Shown: positions 49,596 to 57,444 of the stretch, piece after piece
How the letters are laid out: each line of letters starts with the position of its first letter
Numbering within the stretch: the stretch's first letter is position 1
Assembly (NCBI GenBank): GCA_000621905.1
Contig: JHXB01000006.1
Span: 115,804-179,803 of the forward strand
DNA length: 64,000 nucleotides
Direction: 5' to 3'
Origin: Lachnospiraceae bacterium NC2004
GTDB taxonomy: Bacteria > Bacillota > Clostridia > Lachnospirales > Lachnospiraceae
The notes under the pieces: model-generated
The model's input: the letters and a program-made list of their open reading frames with translations, nothing else
Told to the model about the DNA's origin: nothing
The model's database searches: none
Translations under genes and position numbers: made by a program

Positions 49596-50440
49596 AGTTC
49601 TCCTTTCTCGGTGACGGTCTGCCGGTGGCTGGCCGTGGGTGGTGTGATGATCTGCCGCGCTGCCGCCTTGGTGCTGGCGGCGTTGTCCTCCCGGAAATTC
49701 TTCCCGGCAAAGAGGATGGGGGCGCAACGTTCTAAAATGCGGTCATAGATACGGGCGTGGGCGAGGTCGGGCGGGTTCTTCAACTCGTCCAGCTTCAGAT
49801 TCGTGGTCACGATCAGCGGCTTGTTACAGCGGTAGCGGCTGTCAATGATGGAAAACATCTGCTCAAGGGCGTATTCGGTGTTGCGTTCCACGCCTAAATC
49901 GTCTATGATTAACAGGTCATAGTCTCCCAGGCTGTCCAGAAACGCCGTCCTGTCCTCTCCGAACGTCCCGCACAGGCGGGCCAGGATGGTGGGAAAGTTG
50001 GTCATGAGTACGGGTACATCCCGGTCGAGAAGGGCGTTTGCGATGCACCCGGCCAGGAAGGATTTGCCCGTACCAACGTCACCGAACAGCAGTAAGCCGA
50101 TGTTGCGCTTGAACGCCTGGGGCCAGTGATCGACATAGGCGTGGGCTTTTGCCATAACTGGATTCCCGCCGTTGTCGTTTGCGAAAGTGTAGCCGTAGAG
50201 GTAGCGGTCTTGAAGTCCCTGGGCCTTGCGCCGCCTGATACGCTCTATGCGCTGACGGCGTTTCTCTGCCTCTCTGCGGCGGCGTTCCGCCTCCTGCTGG
50301 CAGGGGCAGACGCAACGGGGCTTGAAGGTGCCGCCCTTGAACGGGTCGGGAATGACCGTCTGCCGGGAGCCTCCGCACTTCCGGCAATGGATAAGGCCGT
50401 CAGCGGGGTCAAGATATTCGTCCTCGCGGATCTCCGTCAC
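49592..50440 (-). CDS. DnaC/IstB-like helicase-loader ATPase
   Basis: This 282-aa AAA+ protein has an N-terminal zinc motif (CRKC about 19-22, CVCPC about 43-47), an Arg-rich helix, Walker A GDVGTGKS and Walker B DLLIIDDLG. It starts with GTG, overlapping the previous stop as GTGA. Beside the replisome-organizer gene it most likely loads helicase for replication of the excised element. No IS21 istA gene is near, so it is not a transposition helper. Confidence 0.9.
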   Translation of the reverse strand: MTEIREDEYLDPADGLIHCRKCGGSRQTVIPDPFKGGTFKPRCVCPCQQEAERRRREAEKRRQRIERIRRRKAQGLQDRYLYGYTFANDNGGNPVMAKAHAYVDHWPQAFKRNIGLLLFGDVGTGKSFLAGCIANALLDRDVPVLMTNFPTILARLCGTFGEDRTAFLDSLGDYDLLIIDDLGVERNTEYALEQMFSIIDSRYRCNKPLIVTTNLKLDELKNPPDLAHARIYDRILERCAPILFAGKNFREDNAASTKAAARQIITPPTASHRQTVTEKGEL

Positions 50441-51177
50441 ACGGTGTCACCGTCCTTCACGCTATAGTCCCGGTCACGGGCGGGGGGAGCGGCTTTGCGC
50501 CGGTCATCGGCTATCCAGCGGCGAATGGTGGCGGCGTGGCTTTTATACGTCCTGCCAGTAGAGGCCATGTACTCGGATAGGCGCTCGATGTACTCCTGCC
50601 AGATGGTGGGAAAGTCGGTTTGCAGTTCGGACAGTTCACCAGCAGACAGTAAAACATTCTGGTATCTGCCCAAAACGGCGGGCGCGGCGCGTCCCTTTTC
50701 TAACTCTCTCTCTTTCTCTATCTCTATCTCTAACTCTCTCTCTATCTCTGGTGGACGAATGTCCGGACAGTGGGCGGACATTTGTCCACCAGGATTCAGC
50801 GCAAGCCGGTTGGCCTGCCGCGCCCGCCTTTTCCGCTCCCCCTCGGTGGAGGATTGACCTATCAGCAGTTCGATGTTGGTCATGTAAAAGGCCCCGTCCT
50901 GCATCTGCTCCATAAGCCCCAACTGCAAGAAAATCTTGATTGCCCTCTCCACGGTGCCGACCTGCTGGCGGGTGATGGTGGCGATCATCTGCGGGGTGTA
51001 GGGGATGCTTTCGTCAAGCTGGAGCCGCCCGCCATGTTTCAGAGACTTCAAGTAGAGTTTCAAAAGGATGTAGGAGTACAAGATGCCGTCCTGCATACTT
51101 TCCAGCAAGACGATGGAATCATCGTCAAAATAGTTCTCTTTCAGTTTGAGGTAATAATATTTGCGATTGTCAGCCAT
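50437..51177 (-). CDS. Phage replisome-organizer N-terminal (DnaD-like) protein
   Basis: This 246-aa protein starts KYYYLKLKENYFDDDSIVLL, the replisome-organizer N-terminal domain, with a winged helix (TPQMIATITRQQVGTVERAI). A Glu/Arg run (ERELEIEIEKERELEKGR) links to a C-terminal region. It probably recruits the DnaC-like loader to the element's origin. Confidence 0.87.
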   Translation of the reverse strand: MADNRKYYYLKLKENYFDDDSIVLLESMQDGILYSYILLKLYLKSLKHGGRLQLDESIPYTPQMIATITRQQVGTVERAIKIFLQLGLMEQMQDGAFYMTNIELLIGQSSTEGERKRRARQANRLALNPGGQMSAHCPDIRPPEIERELEIEIEKERELEKGRAAPAVLGRYQNVLLSAGELSELQTDFPTIWQEYIERLSEYMASTGRTYKSHAATIRRWIADDRRKAAPPARDRDYSVKDGDTV

Positions 51178-51232
51178 AGGCAGTTTTCTCCTTTGCGTGA
51201 AATGGCCTTTGCGGGCCGTCTGAGGGCCGTCC

Positions 51233-51264
51233 GGGGGGCTGGATAGGAAAAGTATCAGCCCCCC
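51233..51264. other. Inverted repeat GGGGGGCTG/CAGCCCCCC
   Basis: A perfect 9-bp stem with a 14-nt loop in the 134-nt gap before the replisome-organizer gene. It could be an attenuator or an origin-related site. Nothing else is seen in this gap. Confidence 0.5.
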
Positions 51265-51311
51265 TATTGACCACCGCCCGCAAGTCCTTGAATTGCAAGA
51301 CTTTCAAAATC

Positions 51312-51671
51312 CTAATTGTCCACGCCTGATGCCCTGCGCCGCCGTTCGCTGGCAGCTTTCTGACGGCGGTGGACTTTGGCGGCACAAGCAGGGCAGTATT
51401 TCGCCCGATTGGAGCCAGGACGGAACAGGCGTTGACACTCGGCGCATACCTTCATGCCGCCCTGGGGAAACAGCGCCGCATACAGTACCCCATCCAGCGG
51501 CAGAACGGCGGCGCGGAACCAGCGGCACACAAGGGAGTATGTGATACTCTGCGGGCAGACACATTCCTCGCCGTTATCCAGCAGAAGGCAGTTGCCGCAA
51601 TCGTAGTTACAGCAGCTATGTACCAGCCTCTTGGCCGTCCGGTACTGCTGATAGTTCATGTGAACGATCAC
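51312..51671 (-). CDS. Cysteine-rich VLP-domain protein
   Basis: This 119-aa protein has a first cysteine set (SCCNYDCGNCLLLDNGEECV), the VLPLD motif that names the family, and a C-terminal zinc-ribbon-like set (CAECQRLFRPGSNRAKYCPAC). It starts with GTG overlapping the preceding stop. The family occurs on Tn4451-like and related elements; its role is unknown. Confidence 0.87.
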   Translation of the reverse strand: MIVHMNYQQYRTAKRLVHSCCNYDCGNCLLLDNGEECVCPQSITYSLVCRWFRAAVLPLDGVLYAALFPQGGMKVCAECQRLFRPGSNRAKYCPACAAKVHRRQKAASERRRRASGVDN

Positions 51672-52012
51672 GGCGCGTCCTCTCCTGCGGGTAACTTGAT
51701 GTAGGTATGATAGGGCTGGGTCGGGCAGCGGCTCACCCAGCGGCGCTTCACCAGACCGACAGCCTCCAACTCCGCCAGGGCATGGCCTACGGTGGAAGGG
51801 GTGCGGTCGATCAACTTGGCGATCTCCGGGTTGATGAACGTCAGATACCGCCGCCCATGCTTGTCCACGCTAGCCTCGCCGTTCAGCACCATATCCAGCA
51901 GAATGCAATAGACCTCTTTCGTAATCAGCCGTAAGTCCATCCCCAGGAGGAACCGAGGGTAAACCAGGTGAGGCGGCAGGGTGGGGGTGCTGGTAATGTA
52001 GTCAGTTTTCAT
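51668..52012 (-). CDS. Small RepA-like replication initiator
   Basis: The ATG at 52012 with AAGGAG upstream gives 114 aa. It contains YPRFLLGMDLRLITKEVYCI and a winged helix (FINPEIAKLIDRTPSTVGHA) like the N-terminal domain of RepA_N initiators. The C-terminal half of RepA_N proteins is absent. It overlaps parB by 11 nt. Confidence 0.78.
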   Translation of the reverse strand: MKTDYITSTPTLPPHLVYPRFLLGMDLRLITKEVYCILLDMVLNGEASVDKHGRRYLTFINPEIAKLIDRTPSTVGHALAELEAVGLVKRRWVSRCPTQPYHTYIKLPAGEDAP

Positions 52013-52862
52013 GGCTGTGATCTCCTTGCAATTCGTCTTTGATATGATTGACTTTCTTGGAAAATGCCCGAATAGCGTCTGTGACGGCAACGGCGCTGTT
52101 CCAAAGTTCGTTGCTCTGAACGTAGGACATACGGGCGAACGTGTCCGCCTGCTGGTCAAAGGCGGTCATGCCGGAAATGAAGCGTTGGGCATGAGCCTTA
52201 AACTCCTTCAGCAGAGATTCCAGATCGGCGGTGTCCAGTTTCTTTTTAGCGGGCGGCGCTATGGTCAGAACGGCAGCGGCCTCCGCCTGCTGGTCAGGGG
52301 GCAGTCTGGAAATTTTCAGCGCGGCTCCCTTGGTGATTTTATCGCCTGCGTCCCGGATGGTTTTCTTGGCTTCCGGGGTCAGGTCACGGGCGGTTTGGAC
52401 AAGCTGCTCAACGGTGCGTTTACTGACACCCAACTTGTCAGCGGTGTCCTGAGAAAATGACTTGGTTTCTAAAAACGAAGAATTTGCGTTTTTAGCCGTC
52501 TGCCCGTTGCGCTGGCCTTGGCGTGTCTCCGGGTGGATGGCCTCATAGAGTTCCTTCCGGCGCAGAAGCAAATCGCCCAACTCCCGGTGGGAGAGGCCAG
52601 CCCGGACAAAGTTCTCGTCAATCTCGGCCAACTCCGCTTGCAGACCATCCGCGTCACTGACGGTACACTCAATCTCCGTCCAGCCCAACAGCTTCACCGC
52701 CTCCATGCGATGCAATCCGGCGATAAGCGTGTTGTCCTGAGTGACGGTGATGGGATTCATCAGGCCCACAGCGGCGATGCTCCGGGCCAGTTCCTCCACG
52801 TTCCTCTGCTGAGTGTCGCGCCGTCCCGGATTGATTTTGATTTCGTTGATTTTTATCTGCAT
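52002..52862 (-). CDS. ParB-family partition protein
   Basis: The ATG at 52862 with GAGGG upstream gives 286 aa. The N-terminal ParB nuclease-like domain (MQIKINEIKINPGRRDTQQR, LIAGLHRMEAVKLLG) is followed by a helix-turn-helix (LGVSKRTVEQLVQTA). No ParA partner lies in the element, so it may act in gene control or plasmid-like replication. Confidence 0.88.
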   Translation of the reverse strand: MQIKINEIKINPGRRDTQQRNVEELARSIAAVGLMNPITVTQDNTLIAGLHRMEAVKLLGWTEIECTVSDADGLQAELAEIDENFVRAGLSHRELGDLLLRRKELYEAIHPETRQGQRNGQTAKNANSSFLETKSFSQDTADKLGVSKRTVEQLVQTARDLTPEAKKTIRDAGDKITKGAALKISRLPPDQQAEAAAVLTIAPPAKKKLDTADLESLLKEFKAHAQRFISGMTAFDQQADTFARMSYVQSNELWNSAVAVTDAIRAFSKKVNHIKDELQGDHSHEN

Positions 52863-52873
52863 GGCAGTTGCCC

Positions 52874-53194
52874 TCAATGCGAAAATGTGGCGATAATCCG
52901 GTTGAGCATTTCCAGGTCAGGGCCGTCCAGCGATTCCCCCAGCCTGTTCAGAAACGCAATCTCCGCTGAGTTCAGCGCCCTGCGGTCAAGGTGGAACCAG
53001 TCGGCCACTCTGACACCGCCGTAATTGCCCCGTACTGTCTCAATCGGATAGGAGCAGGTCAGCACTACAATGTCACGGCGGATTGTCCCGGTGCTGACAT
53101 GAAACTCATGCGCTAAATTTCCGTAAGTATCATGCCGCCGGAGACACAAAGCCTCCAAAATTTTCTGGCGGCGTTCCCATGGGGTCATATCCAT
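52874..53194 (-). CDS. DeoR-type helix-turn-helix protein
   Basis: The ATG at 53194 with AAGGA upstream gives 106 aa. The winged helix (RRQKILEALCLRRHDTYGNL, then VSTGTIRRDIVVL) matches the DeoR N-terminal domain, but no sugar-phosphate domain follows. It is common beside MobL relaxase genes and may regulate parB and replication genes. Confidence 0.83.
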   Translation of the reverse strand: MDMTPWERRQKILEALCLRRHDTYGNLAHEFHVSTGTIRRDIVVLTCSYPIETVRGNYGGVRVADWFHLDRRALNSAEIAFLNRLGESLDGPDLEMLNRIIATFSH

Positions 53195-53225
53195 TTTCAA
53201 AAATCCTTTCTACAAAATTGATAAT

Positions 53226-54668
53226 TTATCGTTCGTTTTCCCTCTGCTGGTGCTGTCCCTCACGGGCCAGCCGTTCAGCGGCCTTGCGGAGTGATTCAAC
53301 GGCTTTGATTTCCTCCCGCATTGCCCGCATTTTCTGATAATCTGCGTCCTTCTGCATTGTCAGTTTCGCGGCCTCGGCCCGCCATGCCTTGGGCGTGATC
53401 GCTTCGCCGGACGCCTTCAAATCTTTTAGAAAATGGGCGGCGGATTCAAAGTCGGCTAACTCGCTCCTATGCTCCTGCTGGTACTGCTCCCGTTTGCGGG
53501 GCTTCACCTTGTCCAACTGCTGACGGACAGGCTTGCACTTTTCGTATTGCGTCCACATTTCCAGACGTTCATCCAGAACAGCAAGACGTCGCTCCGCTTT
53601 GACGATTTGACCACGGAGATCGTAATAGTCCTTGTTCATAGCGGAGACTTTTTCATAAAGCTGCTGCATGGAAGTGATGCCGTTGGACTGTAAAAAGGCA
53701 AGCAGTTTCGCGTTCTCCTGGAGGGCCTTAACCTTGCCGGAACGGGAGCGGGCCTTGTTCCTGTTGACCTCGGCCTGGGCTTCATAAAGCCGGGCCACAA
53801 GACTGCCGCTGTCCTGGGACTGTTCAACCGTTGCCTGCTCTTTTGTCCAGTTGTAAATCCGGGTGATGCGTGCTTTGAGTTCCTTCAGCAGTTTGTTGTC
53901 ATCGGCAATCTGGCGATTGACGTTTCCTTTCTCCGTCTGGATGCCCCGCCGCTCCATCTGACTGGCGGCAACGCCCATGTGGATGGTAGGGATTTTCTCA
54001 ATGCCCTGCCGCTCGTAGCTGCGGTGATCTATGCGCTCTGGACGGCCAGCAGCTTCTAACGCACGATTGGCATAAGCGGCCCATGCCGCCCGCCACTTCT
54101 CGGCGTTCTCCCGATTGTTCCAGTCGGTGGTGTCCTCCCGGTGATTCTTCCAGCCGCCTTTGCCGTCCGGGATGCGGTTACCCTGGCTATCCAGGTCGTA
54201 AACCTTCCGGCACTTCGCCCCCCACTTTCCATCAGGGCGGAGAGGCCGGATCGTCAGCATGATATGAGCGTGGGGGTTGCCATCGCCCTTGTCATGGAGC
54301 GCAAAGTCGGCGCACATTCCAGCGTCCACAAAATTGTCTTTGACAAATGACCGGACAAGGGCTAACTGCTCCGCCCTGGACAACTCCACGGGAAGGGCAA
54401 CTTCGATCTCACGGGCAAGCTGGGCGTCGCTGGATTTCTCGATTTGCTCCACACTGTTCCAGAGGGTGGAGCGGTCTTGAAACTCCGGCGGGGCGTGGGC
54501 GGGCAGCATGATTTCTTTGTGAACGATACCGGGTTTATGGGTGAAGTCATGGGTTCGCCCGTCCCATTCGTTTGTCAGCCGTTCGCCGCTCCGGTAGGCG
54601 GCGGCAGCGACAGCCGAACGGCCCACGCTTCGCTTGATAATTTGAATGGGACAGTGAAAAATTGCTAT
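53226..54668 (-). CDS. MobA/MobL (MOBQ) relaxase with non-standard ATA start
   Basis: The frame from the ATA at 54668 gives 480 aa beginning (M)AIFHCPIQIIKRSVGRSAVA, with AAGGAGG 8 nt upstream. The next standard start, GTG at 54626, would remove 14 conserved residues. In the long numbering the expected catalytic Tyr is Y25 (AAAAYRSGERL), as in IncQ MobA, and the metal site is PHAHIML. A long coiled-coil C-terminus follows. It nicks oriT for conjugative transfer. The ATA may be an ATG that mutated, lowering expression. Confidence 0.88.
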   Translation of the reverse strand: MAIFHCPIQIIKRSVGRSAVAAAAYRSGERLTNEWDGRTHDFTHKPGIVHKEIMLPAHAPPEFQDRSTLWNSVEQIEKSSDAQLAREIEVALPVELSRAEQLALVRSFVKDNFVDAGMCADFALHDKGDGNPHAHIMLTIRPLRPDGKWGAKCRKVYDLDSQGNRIPDGKGGWKNHREDTTDWNNRENAEKWRAAWAAYANRALEAAGRPERIDHRSYERQGIEKIPTIHMGVAASQMERRGIQTEKGNVNRQIADDNKLLKELKARITRIYNWTKEQATVEQSQDSGSLVARLYEAQAEVNRNKARSRSGKVKALQENAKLLAFLQSNGITSMQQLYEKVSAMNKDYYDLRGQIVKAERRLAVLDERLEMWTQYEKCKPVRQQLDKVKPRKREQYQQEHRSELADFESAAHFLKDLKASGEAITPKAWRAEAAKLTMQKDADYQKMRAMREEIKAVESLRKAAERLAREGQHQQRENER

Positions 54669-54711
54669 GTGATTGGCCTCCTTCCTCCGCAGTCAGCGGC
54701 GGGGGATATAG

Positions 54712-54858
54712 GCCAGCGGAAACGGAACAGACGCAAGGCGGGTGTTCCGTTTCTGCTGGCGCACAAGGGGTTTGGGGAAGGTACTTCCCCATCGCGTCCG
54801 CAAGGACGCAACAGCCCCCGGCAGGGCGCACGACACCGGAACGGTGTATAAGTGCGCC
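54712..54858 (+). other. Putative IncQ-like origin of transfer
   Basis: The plus strand shows ACACCG-GAA-CGGTGT (54833-54847), then ATAAGTGCG/CC (to 54858). That matches the IncQ/MOBQ pattern of an inverted repeat followed by TAAGTGCG/CC, with the nick after 54856. Further upstream are a 17-bp imperfect inverted repeat (54712-54728 with 54744-54760) and GGGGAAG-GTA-CTTCCCC (54774-54790). It lies just upstream of the MOBQ relaxase gene, in the 204-nt gap before it. Confidence 0.75.
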
Positions 54859-54872
54859 GTTCTCCGAACGGA

Positions 54873-55148
54873 CTACCCCTCGTCCCCGGTTTTCTGCGCC
54901 TTTTGCGCCGTTTCCCATGCTCCCGGCAGGTTGGAAAGGGCGATTAGGAACGCTTTGAGGGATTCACCGTCCATGCTGGCGGTGAAGGGGAAAACGCCCT
55001 CCATGATTGCGCCATGCACGATCAGGCGGTGGTTCCGGGCGTGGCGCTCCGCATCCCTCTGCTTGTTCAGCAAAGTCTTTACTTGGTTCTCATACTGGCG
55101 GGCTTTTTTCTCCGCCTCCGCCTTTTTAGCCTCCAATGATTTTTCCAT
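54873..55148 (-). CDS. DUF3847-like small coiled-coil protein
   Basis: This 91-aa protein begins MEKSLEAKKAEAEKKARQYE, a strong coiled coil, then NKQRDAERHARNHRLIVHGA and a C-terminal LSNLPG segment. It resembles a family found next to MobL relaxases. It may be an accessory mobilization protein. It lies on the other side of oriT from the relaxase. Confidence 0.72.
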   Translation of the reverse strand: MEKSLEAKKAEAEKKARQYENQVKTLLNKQRDAERHARNHRLIVHGAIMEGVFPFTASMDGESLKAFLIALSNLPGAWETAQKAQKTGDEG

Positions 55149-55155
55149 TTGTGCG

Positions 55156-55623
55156 TCAATCCTCCTTCTGTGCTTTCAGCCATTTCTGCTGAATGAAATA
55201 GCGCCGCATACGCCGGATACCGGAGCGGACGGAGTGACCGGCCTCGGATTCGCCCGTCCCCTCTGATTCTCCGATCTCCCGCAGCTTCTTCCCGCCCATG
55301 TACCGGGCGCGGATGCGGCGGGCCTGGGGGGGTGTCAGACGGGCAAAGGCTTCGTCCATACGGGACAGGTTTCGTTCATGGTCGGCGTGTTCCTCGGCTT
55401 GGAGCAGTACGTCCTCCGGCGACTGAGCGTAGACAGAAATATGGAGCTGCGTCCAGTCGTTGGTGTCCATGGAGAAAACTTTGTGATACAGTTTCTTCTT
55501 CTCTTGCCGCCGCTCAATACGAAGTCCTTCTTCCAGGGCCTCGGCCACCTCGCCGCTGACCTCGACAAAGGCGTCCTTTTGGATGGTGGGATAGTAATAC
55601 TTCCGCAGATTGATGATCGGCAT
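55156..55623 (-). CDS. Sigma-70 region-4-like protein, first copy
   Basis: This 155-aa protein has an N-terminal YYYPTIQKDAFVEVSGEVAE module and a C-terminal sigma region-4-like helix-turn-helix (FARLTPPQARRIRARYMGGK then LREIGESEG). It lacks regions 2 and 3. It is 7 nt upstream of the DUF3847-like gene. It shares its overall plan with the protein at 55722-56135. Confidence 0.75.
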   Translation of the reverse strand: MPIINLRKYYYPTIQKDAFVEVSGEVAEALEEGLRIERRQEKKKLYHKVFSMDTNDWTQLHISVYAQSPEDVLLQAEEHADHERNLSRMDEAFARLTPPQARRIRARYMGGKKLREIGESEGTGESEAGHSVRSGIRRMRRYFIQQKWLKAQKED

Positions 55624-55721
55624 GGGCTGACCTCCTTGATTTCAGAAGGGGGACAAGCGGGTGCCTGTCCCCCTCAGTGATGTGAGGGGACTTCCCTCAC
55701 CTGGGTAAGCCACTTAGGGGG

Positions 55722-56135
55722 TCAGATGATAGGGTGGTCTGAATAGAATTTCAAAAATTTTTTTCGAACTGCCTCAATGCTCTCGCGGGCTGAAACTTTG
55801 GAGCAGCCACAGCAGCGGCCTACCTCGCTATAATTCAGTCCGTCCAGCGCGAACAGCAAAAACCGCTCCCGCTGGGTGGGGGTGCAGGTGTCCAGGACGC
55901 TGAAAATCTCGTCCAGCGTTTCCTGCTGGCAAGCCCTGTCCTCCGGGGTGTACTGGCAGGGCAAAAGGCCCTCGGCAGCGATTATGTACTCGTCAAACTC
56001 GCGCCCGTCCCAATGCCGCCGCCGTTCGTGGGAAAGGTTCTCGGCTTTGCGCCGTCCTGCCTCCATGCACTCGGCTACTTCGGCGCTGACTTCAACAACC
56101 GTCATGCGCCCGTTGATCTTGATGGTGATCTCCAT
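55722..56135 (-). CDS. Sigma-70 region-4-like protein, second copy
   Basis: This 137-aa protein has an N-terminal module like the first copy (ITIKINGRMTVVEVSAEVAE) and a region-4-like helix-turn-helix (CTPTQRERFLLFALDGLNYS, then EVGRCCGCSKVSARESI). The pair may drive element promoters. It is followed upstream by a 331-nt gap with hairpins. Confidence 0.75.
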   Translation of the reverse strand: MEITIKINGRMTVVEVSAEVAECMEAGRRKAENLSHERRRHWDGREFDEYIIAAEGLLPCQYTPEDRACQQETLDEIFSVLDTCTPTQRERFLLFALDGLNYSEVGRCCGCSKVSARESIEAVRKKFLKFYSDHPII

Positions 56136-56227
56136 CGTATTGTCCTCCGTTCAGATTTTTGGGGTCTGAACGGAGGCGGCGGGGAGCGGCACCGGGGCTG
56201 GATCGTCCGGCTGTCTGAAAACAGAAA

Positions 56228-56260
56228 AGCACCCGGAGGGCTTAAAGCCATTCGGGTGCT
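56228..56260 (-). terminator. Hairpin AGCACCCG/CGGGTGCT with T-rich tail
   Basis: On the minus strand the 8-bp stem, with an inner GGCTTTAAGCC-like loop, is followed by TTTCTGTTTT. It lies in the 56136-56466 gap between backbone and cargo. A second stem, GGACACGG/CCGTGTCC (56374-56408), also lies here. Confidence 0.6.
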
Positions 56261-56422
56261 GGTTACAACATTATGAGCCGTCAGAAAACGACTATTTTCG
56301 CAAACCTGGGTGGAGTGCGCCGCTACGGAGATCAGGCTTTTTTTGATCGGTCAGGTGGACGAACAATCCGAAAGGACACGGCAATACCTCCTTGCGGTTA
56401 CCGTGTCCCTTTCAAAGGGAAA

Positions 56423-56460
56423 AGCCGATAACCGCACCTTTAATCTGCGTGTTATCGGCT
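56423..56460 (-). terminator. Terminator of the ABC-exporter cargo operon
   Basis: AGCCGATAAC and GTTATCGGCT pair, with inner CGCA/TGCG, followed by TTTTCCC on the minus strand, just after the KTR gene stop. Confidence 0.7.
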
Positions 56461-56466
56461 CTGCGT

Positions 56467-56649
56467 CTATGCGTCTGGCTCTGTGATAACTGAAATATCA
56501 AATTCTTTTACATGAATCAACATTTCTTTCCGGCACTTGGGACAAAATAGAGGGAAATTTATCAGCTCCGTGTTCGGGAGTATTTTAATGCGGGTTTTAC
56601 TGCCACAGATGGGGCATATCAACCATTTAGCACTATCAAACCCGTTCAT
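56467..56649 (-). CDS. Cysteine-rich KTR protein
   Basis: This 60-aa protein has CPICGSKTRIKI, the KTR motif that names the family, then CPKCRKEM, so one zinc ribbon is expected. It overlaps the permease stop as ATGA. The family occurs on clostridial transposons; its role is unknown. It is the last gene of the cargo operon. Confidence 0.88.
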   Translation of the reverse strand: MNGFDSAKWLICPICGSKTRIKILPNTELINFPLFCPKCRKEMLIHVKEFDISVITEPDA

Positions 56650-57431
56650 ATCTCTCTGTTCGCCCAGCTCCTTTGTGACCTAACAACAGAGCATAAGACA
56701 ATCACGATGCTTATCAGCAGGAACAAAACAGAAAACCCGTTCCTCGCTACCGCATAGACATCAAAATACTTTAAGGGGGTCAAATAGTGTAGAGCTGGCA
56801 TTTCCAAATAGTCAGCGATTACATAAAGCCCATAAAATCCAAGCAGCACCCCCGCCCCCAGACGGGCGGCGTTTTTATAGGTTCTGACAAGGCTGGAAAT
56901 CAGAAGCCCTAAGGCGAACAGCACAACCTCTGTTAAAAACATTCCTATCGTAGTTGTCACAGCGGCTCCCGGCTGCTCCAGCCCACCCAAAGGCAGGATA
57001 GCGGTAAAATAGCAGCACAGTCCGCTGAATACCGTAAGGATCAGCAGATTACACACACCGGACAAAGTTTTTGCGGCAACGATTTTGCTCCGCCTGATTG
57101 GTTTTGTAAATAAGTATTCCGCGGTTCCATGTACTGTTTCTTTTGCTATACAAGAAATGCCGAGATAGACCGCATAGCTGTAATTTAATATGGCGACCCA
57201 AAAATAAATACAGCCATACCAGCCCAGGGTAGAGGTTAATTCTTCTCCTACGCCAAACATGATCGTCAGAATTTTGGGGAAGGTATTGATTAGTTCGGCC
57301 AGCTCACCCAAAGTCTCCCGCAAAGACAGATATTCAAAATAGGCAAATCCGCACAGGAGCAGAACAACTCCCATCCAGATTAACAGAAGCGTTCTGGATA
57401 AACGCAGTTCTTTTTTTATCAAGGCTCTCAT
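56646..57431 (-). CDS. ABC-2 transporter permease, second subunit
   Basis: The ATG at 57431 with GGAGGT upstream gives 261 aa, the same length as its neighbour. About six membrane segments are visible, such as TLLLIWMGVVLLLCGFAYF. The motif ETVHGTAEYLFTKPIRRSKI is shared with the other permease. It would form an exporter with the ATPase and the first permease. Confidence 0.87.
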   Translation of the reverse strand: MRALIKKELRLSRTLLLIWMGVVLLLCGFAYFEYLSLRETLGELAELINTFPKILTIMFGVGEELTSTLGWYGCIYFWVAILNYSYAVYLGISCIAKETVHGTAEYLFTKPIRRSKIVAAKTLSGVCNLLILTVFSGLCCYFTAILPLGGLEQPGAAVTTTIGMFLTEVVLFALGLLISSLVRTYKNAARLGAGVLLGFYGLYVIADYLEMPALHYLTPLKYFDVYAVARNGFSVLFLLISIVIVLCSVVRSQRSWANREI

Positions 57432-57444
57432 AGTTCCACCTCCC

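Noticed and set aside
49592..50440. IstB of an IS21-type insertion sequence
   Set aside because: The DnaC-like gene has no istA partner or IS ends. It sits with replisome-organizer and initiator genes, which fits helicase loading.
54742..55266. Plus-strand 174-codon frame over oriT and the DUF3847-like gene
   Set aside because: It spans the putative oriT and runs opposite two better genes; there is no family resemblance.
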